Below, in pieces: positions 30,696 to 37,995 of a stretch of DNA of 64,000 nucleotides. Below the pieces are notes generated by a model, which was not told the DNA's origin, ran no database searches, and saw only the letters and a program-made list of their open reading frames with translations. The translations under genes and the position numbers were made by a program. The first letter of the stretch is position 1. The number at the start of each line of letters is the position of its first letter. The stretch lies in assembly GCF_014652355.1 (NCBI RefSeq), contig NZ_BMYQ01000012.1:1-64000 (forward strand). The letters are read 5' to 3'. Source of the stretch: Gemmobacter lanyuensis. Its GTDB lineage: Bacteria > Pseudomonadota > Alphaproteobacteria > Rhodobacterales > Rhodobacteraceae.

Positions 30696-32675
30696 ATGCC
30701 GGTGGATCAAGACCGCCCGACCCTTTCTTCCCCCCCGCCGTTTGCCCTTTACCCCGAGCCTCCCTTTCCGGATCCGTCGCAATCGCCGCGCGTGACACTG
30801 CCGCGGCTGGCCACGATCGCTGCGGTGGTTGCGGTGCTCTATCTGGGCAAAGAGGTGCTGCTGCCACTGGCCATTGCCATGCTGCTGACCTTTGCGCTTT
30901 CGCCGCTGGTCACGCTGTTCCGCAAGCGTGGCCTGCCGATGACGGCCTCGGTCCTGATCGTGGTCTTTCTGGCATCGGGGATGATGGCGGTGTTTTCGCT
31001 GGTGGTGGCAAGCCAGCTGTCCTCGCTGGCGCGGGATCTGCCGCGCTTTCAGGACAATATCCTGATCAAGCTGGAAACCCTGAAGGAACAGGGCGGCGAG
31101 GGCAGCCTGATCGCCCGCATCACCGATATGGCAGGCGCCATCAATGCCGAAATCGGCGCCGCCATCCCGGCCGAGCCTGCGGGAACCCCCGCCGCCGAAA
31201 CGCCGATCCCGGTCGAGGTGGTCGAACGGCTCAGTCCGCTGGACACGCTGACCAGCCTTGTGATGCCCCTGATCAGCCCGGTCGCCACGACGGGCCTTGT
31301 CATCGTCGTCGTGATCTTCATGCTGCTTGAACGGGAAGAGCTGCGCGACCGCTTCATCCGTCTGATCGGCGCGCATGATCTGCACCGCACCACCGCCATG
31401 CTGGAAGAGGCGGGAAGCCGCGTGGGCCGCTATCTGCTGGTGCAGCTGCTGGTCAATATCATCTATGCGTTGCCCATCGGTGTCGGGCTTTGGCTGATCG
31501 GGGTGCCCAATGCGGTGCTTTGGGGGCTTCTGACGCTGGTTCTGCGCTTCGTGCCCTATATCGGCTCGATCCTGTCGGCGGCCTTTCCCTTGTTCCTCGC
31601 CTTCGCCGTCAGTCGGGAATGGTCGGCGGTGCTTTGGACGGCGGCGCTGTTCATCGCGGTCGAAACCGTGACCTCGAACCTGATCGAGCCCTGGCTTTAC
31701 GGTTCGCGCACCGGTGTATCGCCGCTGGCGATCATCATCAGCGCCATTCTCTGGACCTGGATCTGGGGGCCGCTGGGCCTTGTCATGTCCACGCCGCTGA
31801 CGGTCTGCCTGGTGGTGCTGGGGCGGCATGTGCCGCAATTTGAACTGTTCGGTATCCTCTTCGGGGATGAACCCGTGCTGGAGCCGCACGCCCATCTGTA
31901 TCAGCGCTGGCTGGCCGGGGATGCGGTGGAAAGCACCTACCGTGCGGAAGAGGCGCTGGAAGAGGAATACCTGTCCGACTATTACCGCAACACGGCACTG
32001 CCTGCCCTTTTGCTGGCACAGACCGATTGGTCGCGCGGGGTCCTCAGCACCGTGCAGGAAACGCGGCTGGCCGTCACGGCGCTGCAGATGGTGCAGGATT
32101 TGCGCCCCTATGTGGCCGAGGAGCGTGACGAAAACCGCCCGGACGCGACCGAGGCGCCCGTTGTCGCACCGGGGCGGGTGGTCGTGCTGGGCGGGCGCGG
32201 GGCGCTGGACGATGTCGCGGCCGCCATCCTGGCGCAGGTTCTGGCGGTGGAGGGGGCAGAGGCCGAGGCGCATGGCCATGCTGACCTGGCCCCCGCGCGA
32301 TTGGCCCATCTGGACCTGCCCGACTGCCGCTGCGTGATCCTCAATTTTCTTGACCCGTCGCCGCCGCGCAGTGCCCTGCTGCATGTCCGCCGTCTTAAAC
32401 GCAACCATCCCCATCTGCGCGTCGGTGTTGTGATCTGGTCCTTGCCCGAATCCACCCAAACCGGCGAAAATGTCGCATGGGGTCTGCGGGCTGATGCGGG
32501 GAAACTTGCCGAAGCCGAGGCGATCGGCGCAGATTTCGCTGTCACCTGGCTGGAACCGGCGCTGCTTGGGGCCGTTTCATCAGAGCCGCCGCGGCCTTTG
32601 CCGCCGCGGGATACGAAACTGGCCCGGTCCCTGACCCGCCGCAAGGGCGGGGCAGATCCGGCCCCGCAAGGATGA
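30696..32675 (+). CDS. AI-2E family transporter with long cytosolic C-terminal domain
   Basis: The 659-residue protein has the PerM/AI-2E permease core in residues 30-380: paired helices (LATIAAVVAVLYLGKEVLL, LAIAMLLTFALSPLVTLF), a long central region with a coiled segment, then LIVVVIFMLLEREELRDRF, VPYIGSILSAAFPL and a final TPLTVCLVVLGRH. About 280 further residues are soluble: a helical part (AEEALEEEYLSDYYRNTALP) and then an alpha/beta part (GRVVVLGGRGALDDVAAAIL, CRCVILNFLD, HLRVGVVIW). The usual family length is about 350, so the tail is a distinct sensory or regulatory domain. Two small stress-type membrane genes follow in the same operon. Confidence 0.8.
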   Translation: MPVDQDRPTLSSPPPFALYPEPPFPDPSQSPRVTLPRLATIAAVVAVLYLGKEVLLPLAIAMLLTFALSPLVTLFRKRGLPMTASVLIVVFLASGMMAVFSLVVASQLSSLARDLPRFQDNILIKLETLKEQGGEGSLIARITDMAGAINAEIGAAIPAEPAGTPAAETPIPVEVVERLSPLDTLTSLVMPLISPVATTGLVIVVVIFMLLEREELRDRFIRLIGAHDLHRTTAMLEEAGSRVGRYLLVQLLVNIIYALPIGVGLWLIGVPNAVLWGLLTLVLRFVPYIGSILSAAFPLFLAFAVSREWSAVLWTAALFIAVETVTSNLIEPWLYGSRTGVSPLAIIISAILWTWIWGPLGLVMSTPLTVCLVVLGRHVPQFELFGILFGDEPVLEPHAHLYQRWLAGDAVESTYRAEEALEEEYLSDYYRNTALPALLLAQTDWSRGVLSTVQETRLAVTALQMVQDLRPYVAEERDENRPDATEAPVVAPGRVVVLGGRGALDDVAAAILAQVLAVEGAEAEAHGHADLAPARLAHLDLPDCRCVILNFLDPSPPRSALLHVRRLKRNHPHLRVGVVIWSLPESTQTGENVAWGLRADAGKLAEAEAIGADFAVTWLEPALLGAVSSEPPRPLPPRDTKLARSLTRRKGGADPAPQG

Positions 32676-32687
32676 TGAGGACAGACC

Positions 32688-33038
32688 ATGGCAAACTCGA
32701 CCACGCAGAAAATTGCCGACACTGCCGAAGAAACGGCGGCCGCGATGGGCGCAACCGCCCAGAAGGCTGACCTTGAGGCGCAGATGGCCGAATTGCGCAA
32801 GGATCTGGCCCGGATCGCCGAAACGCTGGCCGGGATCGGGTCTGCGGGTGGCGCGGTCCTGACCGATGCCGTCAAGGCCGAGGCCGAGCGGCTGCGGGTG
32901 CAAGGTGCCGCCGCCGCCCATAGTGCCGAGTTGCGCATGGATGAATGTCGCGCCTATGTGCGCAGCAATCCCTTTACCGCGCTGGGGATTGCTGCGGGGG
33001 CGGGGTTGTTGTTTGGCATGCTTTTCGGGCGGCGCTGA
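32688..33038 (+). CDS. DUF883 (ElaB/YqjD-like) membrane-anchored protein
   Basis: The 116-residue protein has a long amphipathic helical region (TAEETAAAMGATAQKADLE, MAELRKDLARIAETLAGI) and ends with SNPFTALGIAAGAGLLFGML and a short Arg tail. That is the pattern of ElaB/YqjD proteins, which anchor ribosomes or other factors to the membrane in stationary phase or stress. It starts 12 nt after the transporter stop and overlaps the next gene (TGATG). Confidence 0.8.
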   Translation: MANSTTQKIADTAEETAAAMGATAQKADLEAQMAELRKDLARIAETLAGIGSAGGAVLTDAVKAEAERLRVQGAAAAHSAELRMDECRAYVRSNPFTALGIAAGAGLLFGMLFGRR

Positions 33039-33460
33039 TGCTGCGGCTTTTGCTGGGGATCGTTGCCGCGCAGACCGTGCAGCAGGTGGGCCGCAAGGCC
33101 CGCCGCATGGGCCATCTGGTCTTTGCTGCGGTGCTGGCCTTGGTGGGGTTCGGCTTTGTGCTGGACGCCATCTGGACGGCGCTTGCCTATGAACTGGGGC
33201 CGATCTGGGCCTCGGGGCTCATTGGTGGGGTGTTCTTGTTCCTTGCGCTGATCGTTCTGCTCATATCGGGGCAGAAGCCGCGCCCGGATGCCGCCTTGGC
33301 CGCCGAGATTGCGGTGCTGGAGGCGCAGCTTCGCAAAGTGCAGGCCGATGCCGCGGGCCTTGGCGCCGAAGTCAGCGACAGTATCGGCCGCAAACCGGCG
33401 GTGCCGCTGATGGCGGCCTTTGCCGGCGGGCTACTTCTGGCGCTGAAACTGCGGCGCTGA
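33038..33460 (+). CDS. Holin-like/phage-holin-family membrane protein
   Basis: The 140-residue protein has two adjacent membrane helices (LVFAAVLALVGFGFVLDAI and SGLIGGVFLFLALIVLLI), a coiled-coil-like stretch (AAEIAVLEAQLRKVQADAAG) and a third short hydrophobic segment (PLMAAFAGGLLLALKLRR). Proteins of this type usually follow DUF883 genes in stress operons; no lysis function is implied. It converges on the RluA gene with 5 nt between stops. Confidence 0.7.
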   Translation: MLRLLLGIVAAQTVQQVGRKARRMGHLVFAAVLALVGFGFVLDAIWTALAYELGPIWASGLIGGVFLFLALIVLLISGQKPRPDAALAAEIAVLEAQLRKVQADAAGLGAEVSDSIGRKPAVPLMAAFAGGLLLALKLRR

Positions 33461-33465
33461 TCGGC

Positions 33466-34119
33466 TCAGAACGGGGCAGGGGCGGAAAAGGTGACGCTCT
33501 TGCCCGTTTCCGGATGGCGCAAACGCAGGCTTTCGGCGTGCAGCATCATGCGGGGGTGGGCGTCACGGTCTGCCCCCTCGGCATAGATCTGGTCGCCCAG
33601 AATGGGATGGCCGAGTTCGAGCATATGCACCCGCAGCTGATGGCTGCGCCCGGTCTGCGGCATCAGCCGCACGCGGGTGGTGTTCCCATCGTAGCGCACC
33701 ACCCGGTAATCGGTGATCGCGGGTTTGCCGATTTCGTGGTTCACGTGCTGGCGCGGGCGGTTCGGCCAATCCACGCAGAGCGGCAGGTCCACCGTGCCTT
33801 CTTTCGGCTCCAGCCGCCCGGCGAGGCGCGCGACATAGATTTTCTTCGTCTGCCGCTTTTCGAACTGCTGGCCCAGATTGCCCTGCACAGCCTTGGTCAG
33901 CGCAAAGACCATCACGCCCGAAGTGTCGCAATCGAGCCGATGCACCAGCAGCACCTCGGGGAAGACGCGGCGCAGGCGGTCGATCAGGCAATCCTCTTTC
34001 CCGGGGTCCTTGCCGGGCACCGACAGAAGCCCCGCCGGTTTGTCCACGATCAGCAGCGCCGAATCGTGATGCAGGATCGAAAGCGGCACATCGGGCGGAT
34101 TATAGGCATAGGGGGGCAT
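33466..34119 (-). CDS. RluA-family pseudouridine synthase
   Basis: The 217-residue enzyme has the RluA core with catalytic Asp in HRLDCDTSGVMVFA, then GRLEPKEGTVDLPLC, LMPQTGRSHQLRVHM and GHPILGDQIYA. It isomerises uridine to pseudouridine in rRNA or tRNA; size and wording are like RluA (23S U746 / tRNA U32), but the site cannot be proven. It is the last gene of a five-gene minus-strand operon and overlaps the methyltransferase gene by 1 nt. Confidence 0.88.
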   Translation of the reverse strand: MPPYAYNPPDVPLSILHHDSALLIVDKPAGLLSVPGKDPGKEDCLIDRLRRVFPEVLLVHRLDCDTSGVMVFALTKAVQGNLGQQFEKRQTKKIYVARLAGRLEPKEGTVDLPLCVDWPNRPRQHVNHEIGKPAITDYRVVRYDGNTTRVRLMPQTGRSHQLRVHMLELGHPILGDQIYAEGADRDAHPRMMLHAESLRLRHPETGKSVTFSAPAPF

Positions 34120-35015
34120 TACAGGATCTCATGTTCGGCGGCGCGCAGACGGGTGGCCAGCTCTGCAATATGGGCAGGGCCTACCTCGCAGCAACCCCCG
34201 ACGATCGTGGCGCCCTGGGCCACCCAGCCCATCGCGAAATCGGCGTATTTCTGCGGTGTCAGGTCGTGGCGGTGGGTCAGTTCACGTACGGTGGGGGCAT
34301 CCTGCAGGAAGCCGTCCGAGATATGGGTAAAGCCATTGGCATAGGCGCCGAAGGGGCGACCAAAGCCTGCAAGCACCGCAAGCGCATCGCCCATCGCCTC
34401 GGGCACCGAACAATTCGCCAGCACCGCCTGCGGCTGATAGGCCGCGATCAGCGGCGCCAGATCCGCGACCGGTTCGCCCGACCGCAAAAGATGGCCCTTG
34501 CGGTCATGCACGCTGACCGACAGCCAGACCGGCCTGCCCGCCGCCGCAGCCCCCTTCAGCGCGCCCTCAGCCTGTTCCAGCGTGGACAGGGTTTCCAGCA
34601 GGATCAGGTCCACATGAGGGGCAAGCAGGGTTGCCACCTCGGCAATCAGGGGTGCGGCCTCGTCCACCGGCAAGACCACATCATCGCGGTAGGTTGCAAC
34701 CAGCGGCCCGATTGAGCCGGCAATCCGCCCGCGCCCATGGGCGGCGCGCGCCTCGGTCGCGGCGGTCAGGGCGGCGCGGTGCAGGGCTTCGAACTGGTCA
34801 TCCAGATCAAAGCGGCGCAGCCGGTCATGGTGGATCGCATAGGTATTGGTGGTGGCGATGCTGGCCCCGGCGGCGAAATAGTCATCATGGATCTGACGGA
34901 CCAGACCGGGGTGATTCAGCATGACCCGCGTCGCCCAAAGCGGGGTCGGCGCATCGCCGGACCGGTTGACCAGCTCTTGCCCCATCCCGCCATCCAGAAG
35001 GGTGATCTGTGCCAT
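34119..35015 (-). CDS. Homocysteine S-methyltransferase family protein
   Basis: The 298-residue TIM-barrel protein starts ITLLDGGMGQEL and keeps the three zinc-binding Cys (Cys202 in ANCSVPE; Cys275 and Cys276 in GGCCEVGP). It moves a methyl group to homocysteine to give methionine, using S-methylmethionine or a betaine as donor (MmuM/BHMT type); the donor cannot be told by eye. It sits between a LysE exporter and RluA, with 1-nt overlaps on both sides. Together with the free-methionine sulfoxide reductase it gives the operon a methionine theme. Confidence 0.85.
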   Translation of the reverse strand: MAQITLLDGGMGQELVNRSGDAPTPLWATRVMLNHPGLVRQIHDDYFAAGASIATTNTYAIHHDRLRRFDLDDQFEALHRAALTAATEARAAHGRGRIAGSIGPLVATYRDDVVLPVDEAAPLIAEVATLLAPHVDLILLETLSTLEQAEGALKGAAAAGRPVWLSVSVHDRKGHLLRSGEPVADLAPLIAAYQPQAVLANCSVPEAMGDALAVLAGFGRPFGAYANGFTHISDGFLQDAPTVRELTHRHDLTPQKYADFAMGWVAQGATIVGGCCEVGPAHIAELATRLRAAEHEIL

Positions 35016-35638
35016 CAGTCCAACACCAGCTTGGCCGCAAGCCCACCGAACAGAAGCGCCGAGATGCGGTTCATCACCCCCATCCGCGTGGCCAGCGCCT
35101 GCCCGGCCAGACCCGCCAGGGCGCCATAGCTCGCGGTGATCACCATGCCCGTGGCGCAGAACATCAGCCCCAGCACCGCGATCTGCGCCCAGACCGGGCC
35201 GCGCGCGGGGTCGGTGAACTGCGGCAGAAAGGCCAGAATGAAAAGCGCCACCTTCGGGTTCAGCGCATTGGTCAGAAACCCGCGCCAGAGCGCGCGCAGC
35301 ACCGCACCCTCTCCCTGTCCGCTGGGCAGGCTGTCACCCGCGCGCCAGCTCTTGACCGCAAGATAAAGCAGATAGGCCGCGCCGCCCAGTTTGAGCGCCA
35401 ACATCGCGGGGGGATAGGCCGCCAGCAGCGCGCTGACCCCGGCCGCCGCCAGTGCCACATGCCACAGCCCGCCCAAGCCCACGCCGATGCCCGCCACCGC
35501 ACCCGCGCGCGGGCCGCCCGCCATGCCGCTGGCGGTGGCAAAGATCACATCGGCCCCCGGCGTCAGGTTCAGCACGACCCCCGCGGCCAGAAAGGCCAGC
35601 AGCTGGGGCAGGGGGATCAGGGTGAAAAGGTCCGGCAT
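35015..35638 (-). CDS. LysE-family amino acid exporter
   Basis: The 207-residue membrane protein has the LysE/RhtB pattern: NLTPGADVIFATASGMAGG, GIGVGLGGLWHVALAAAGVS, FLTNALNPKVALFILAFLPQF, and a final helix ending in LFGGLAAKLVLD. These proteins export amino acids such as lysine, threonine, homoserine or methionine. It lies between the DeoR regulator and the homocysteine methyltransferase, so a methionine-related substrate is plausible but unproven. Confidence 0.87.
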   Translation of the reverse strand: MPDLFTLIPLPQLLAFLAAGVVLNLTPGADVIFATASGMAGGPRAGAVAGIGVGLGGLWHVALAAAGVSALLAAYPPAMLALKLGGAAYLLYLAVKSWRAGDSLPSGQGEGAVLRALWRGFLTNALNPKVALFILAFLPQFTDPARGPVWAQIAVLGLMFCATGMVITASYGALAGLAGQALATRMGVMNRISALLFGGLAAKLVLD

Positions 35639-35662
35639 CAGGGGGCTTTCTGCTGTAATGTG

Positions 35663-36430
35663 TCAGGCGAGAGAGGTGATATGGACCTCGGTCCCCCAAT
35701 CGGCGCAACGCTTCATCAGCGCTTCGGGCAGGGGGGCGTCGGTAAAGATGGCGTCGATCTCTGACAGGCTGCACAGGCGGACCGGCGCGCTCCGCATCAG
35801 CTTGGACGCGTCGGTGACCAGATAGACCTTGCGCGATTGCCGGATGATCGCCTTCGACACCCGCACCTCGTTCAGGTCATAGTCCAGCAGATCGCCGTCG
35901 GGGTCGAGCGCGGAAATCCCGATGATCCCGAAGTCGACCTTGAACTGTTCCATGAACTGGCTGGTCAGATCCCCGACCAGCCCGCCATCCGACCGCCGCA
36001 GGGCACCGCCCGCCACCATCACCTCGCAGGACGGATTGCCGACAAGGATATTCGCCACATTCATGTTGTTGGTCACGACGGTGATCTGGCGATGATGCAT
36101 CAGCTCGCGCGCGACGGCCTCGGTCGTGGTGCCCAGGTTCACGATCATCGAGCAATTGTCGGGGATGGCCTGCGCACAGGCCCGCCCGATTGCGGCCTTG
36201 GCGGCGTCATGCAGGGCGCGGCGCTCCTCATAGCCGATATTGCTCACCCCGCTGCGCAGCACGGCGCCCCCATGCACACGGTCCAGATGCCCGGCCTCGG
36301 CCAGTTCGGTCAGGTCGCGGCGAATTGTCTGTAGCGTCACGCCAAAGCGTTCGGCCAGCGCCTCGACCACGACACGGCCTTCGCTGCGCGCAAGGGCAAG
36401 GATTTCGGTCTGCCGGAAACTGAGTGCCAT
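35663..36430 (-). CDS. DeoR/GlpR-family transcriptional regulator
   Basis: The 255-residue protein has the DeoR N-terminal helix-turn-helix (FRQTEILALARSEGRVVVEA, then FGVTLQTIRRDLTELAE) and the sugar-phosphate-binding DeoR C-terminal domain (IVNLGTTTEAVARELM, VTNNMNVANIL, GGALRRSDGGLVG, VDFGIIGISALDPDG). The close match to GlpR suggests glycerol-3-phosphate as effector, but no glp gene is nearby; its operon contains methionine-related genes instead. Confidence 0.88.
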   Translation of the reverse strand: MALSFRQTEILALARSEGRVVVEALAERFGVTLQTIRRDLTELAEAGHLDRVHGGAVLRSGVSNIGYEERRALHDAAKAAIGRACAQAIPDNCSMIVNLGTTTEAVARELMHHRQITVVTNNMNVANILVGNPSCEVMVAGGALRRSDGGLVGDLTSQFMEQFKVDFGIIGISALDPDGDLLDYDLNEVRVSKAIIRQSRKVYLVTDASKLMRSAPVRLCSLSEIDAIFTDAPLPEALMKRCADWGTEVHITSLA

Positions 36431-36450
36431 GTCAGGCCCCTTTCGCAGGA

Positions 36451-36909
36451 TCAGGTTGCGTCGCGGAACACGTCGGCAAGGATGGCCTGCAGGGCCTCGA
36501 CATCGGTCTCGGAGAAGGCGGCCTCAGTGTTGCTGTCCAGATCCAGCACCCCCAGCAGCTTGCCCGCCCCGTTCCAGACCGGCAGCACCAGTTCCGACCG
36601 CGTGGTCGAGGAACAGGCGATGTGATCAGGAAAGGCGTCCACATCGGGCACCAGCTGCACCGCGCCCGTGCGGGCCGCCGCGCCGCAGACCCCGCGCGAA
36701 AACGGGATGACAAGGCAGCCGTGGCCGCCCTGATAGGGGCCGATCTTCAACATCTCGGGGCCGGTGACGCGGTAGAAGCCGGTCCAGTCGGACATCGGAT
36801 GACCGTGGTGGATTTCACAGACCACCGTCGCCATCAGCGCCACGGCATCGGTTTCGCCGTGGCAGAGCGCCGCAATGCGACGGCCAAGATCGTCATAATC
36901 GGGGGTCAT
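36451..36909 (-). CDS. msrC: Free methionine-(R)-sulfoxide reductase (GAF-domain fRMsr)
   Basis: The 152-residue GAF-domain protein has the three conserved Cys with the exact spacing of fRMsr (Cys65, Cys75, Cys99; 10 and 24 residues apart) in HGCLVIPFSRGVCGAAART and FPDHIACSSTTRSELVLP, plus DWTGFYRV. It reduces free methionine-R-sulfoxide, using Cys99 as the attacking residue. The start at 36909 gives the usual family length. It is the first gene of the operon msrC-deoR-lysE-hmt-rluA. Confidence 0.9.
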   Translation of the reverse strand: MTPDYDDLGRRIAALCHGETDAVALMATVVCEIHHGHPMSDWTGFYRVTGPEMLKIGPYQGGHGCLVIPFSRGVCGAAARTGAVQLVPDVDAFPDHIACSSTTRSELVLPVWNGAGKLLGVLDLDSNTEAAFSETDVEALQAILADVFRDAT

Positions 36910-36997
36910 GGATTCTCCTCCTCGGGCCGGGGGCCGCTTACCGGATGGTAACGAACGCGGATTAGCCTGCAAGCGTCCCAGAGGGAAGGAGCATGGA

Positions 36998-37333
36998 ATG
37001 GAACTTGTTGCAAAGGAAACGGGGGGGCTTTTGCTGGTGCAGGTGCTGGAAAGGCGCATCGACGCCGCCAGCGCGATCCAGTTCAAGGATCGCATGCGCG
37101 ACTTGGCCAATCGCACGGCCGGGAATCTCCTGCTCGACATGTCGCAGGTTACGTTCCTTGACAGCTCGGGCCTTGGCGCGGTGGTTGCGGTGATGAAGCT
37201 GCTTGGCCCAGGGCGCAAGCTGGAACTGGCGGGCCTGACGCCCACGGTGGACAAGGTGTTCCGCCTGACCCGGATGGACACGGTCTTTGTCATTCATCCC
37301 CAGCTGCCCGAAAGCCTGCGAGATGCATCTTGA
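36998..37333 (+). CDS. STAS-domain anti-sigma factor antagonist (RsbV/SpoIIAA-like)
   Basis: The 111-residue protein is a single STAS domain: RRIDAASAIQFKDRMRDLA, NLLLDMSQVTFLDSSGLGAV with the phosphorylatable Ser in DSSGLG, and a C-terminal TPTVDKVFRLTRMD. Such proteins switch partners with an anti-sigma kinase. The start at 36998 follows GGGAAGGA by 7 nt; an ATG at 36993 is in another frame. The partner kinase gene overlaps its end. Confidence 0.87.
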   Translation: MELVAKETGGLLLVQVLERRIDAASAIQFKDRMRDLANRTAGNLLLDMSQVTFLDSSGLGAVVAVMKLLGPGRKLELAGLTPTVDKVFRLTRMDTVFVIHPQLPESLRDAS

Positions 37334-37790
37334 CCCGCGCGCCCTTTCAGCATCGGGGGCGGCGATGCCCGAAATCCTGCTTGTGATTGCCAGTGATCCC
37401 TTCGCCGTGCGGGCGGCGCTGGGGCAGATCCTGGATGACCCCTGCATGGCGGATCTGCGCTCTGATCTGCGTGCCAGGGCTGAGATCGTCCTGGCCGAGG
37501 TTTTGAACAATGTCGTGGAACATGCCTATGCAGATGGCCCGGGTGAAATCATCCTGCATCTGCGATGTGTCCAAGGGGGGGTCATCTGCCGCATCCGCGA
37601 TTTCGGGCGGGCGATGCCGGGTCTTGCGTTGCCGGGGGGCGCCGCAATCGGCCCCGATCCGGTGGAACTGCCCGAAGGCGGCTTCGGCTGGCATCTCATC
37701 CGCTGCCTGACCGAAGATCTGCAATACTGCCGACGTGATTCGCGCAACGAATTGTCCTTCCGCCTTCCGGAAACGGCGCGCGCGCATTGA
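37323..37790 (+). CDS. RsbW/SpoIIAB-like serine kinase (HATPase_c_2)
   Basis: The 155-residue protein has the GHKL ATP-binding motifs: VLAEVLNNVVEHAYADG (N-box), ICRIRDFGRAMPG (G1) and EGGFGWHLIRCLTEDL (G2). It should phosphorylate the STAS protein upstream and bind a sigma factor or other target. The ATG at 37323 lies inside the last codons of the STAS gene; a later ATG at 37365 (MPEILLVIAS) is the alternative. No PP2C phosphatase or cognate sigma factor gene is next to it. Confidence 0.82.
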   Translation: MHLDPRALSASGAAMPEILLVIASDPFAVRAALGQILDDPCMADLRSDLRARAEIVLAEVLNNVVEHAYADGPGEIILHLRCVQGGVICRIRDFGRAMPGLALPGGAAIGPDPVELPEGGFGWHLIRCLTEDLQYCRRDSRNELSFRLPETARAH

Positions 37791-37995
37791 CGCAATTGTT
37801 TCCGGTTTTTCCCGGTTGCCGCAAATCTGCCGGATTTTCCCCGCAAATCCGCCGGGGATCGAGGCTATCCGGGACGGGTAGCTGCATAAGGCTTCCCTCG
37901 GCGCCGCGAGCAATGCCCCCACCCAGATCGTGGCGCCGAGGCTCTTCCCCCCGACAGTTTCGCGCCCTAGGCTGCCCCCGGACACGGAGGCAGAG

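Noticed and set aside
30441-32459. 672-residue minus-strand ORF opposite the AI-2E transporter
   Set aside because: Very rich in Gln, His and Arg with no recognisable domain; the plus strand encodes a clear transporter.
37791-37995. Gap before the gamma-glutamyltransferase gene
   Set aside because: It has CCGGNTTTTCCC-like repeated words but no clear inverted repeat, promoter or ORF; I see nothing I can name.
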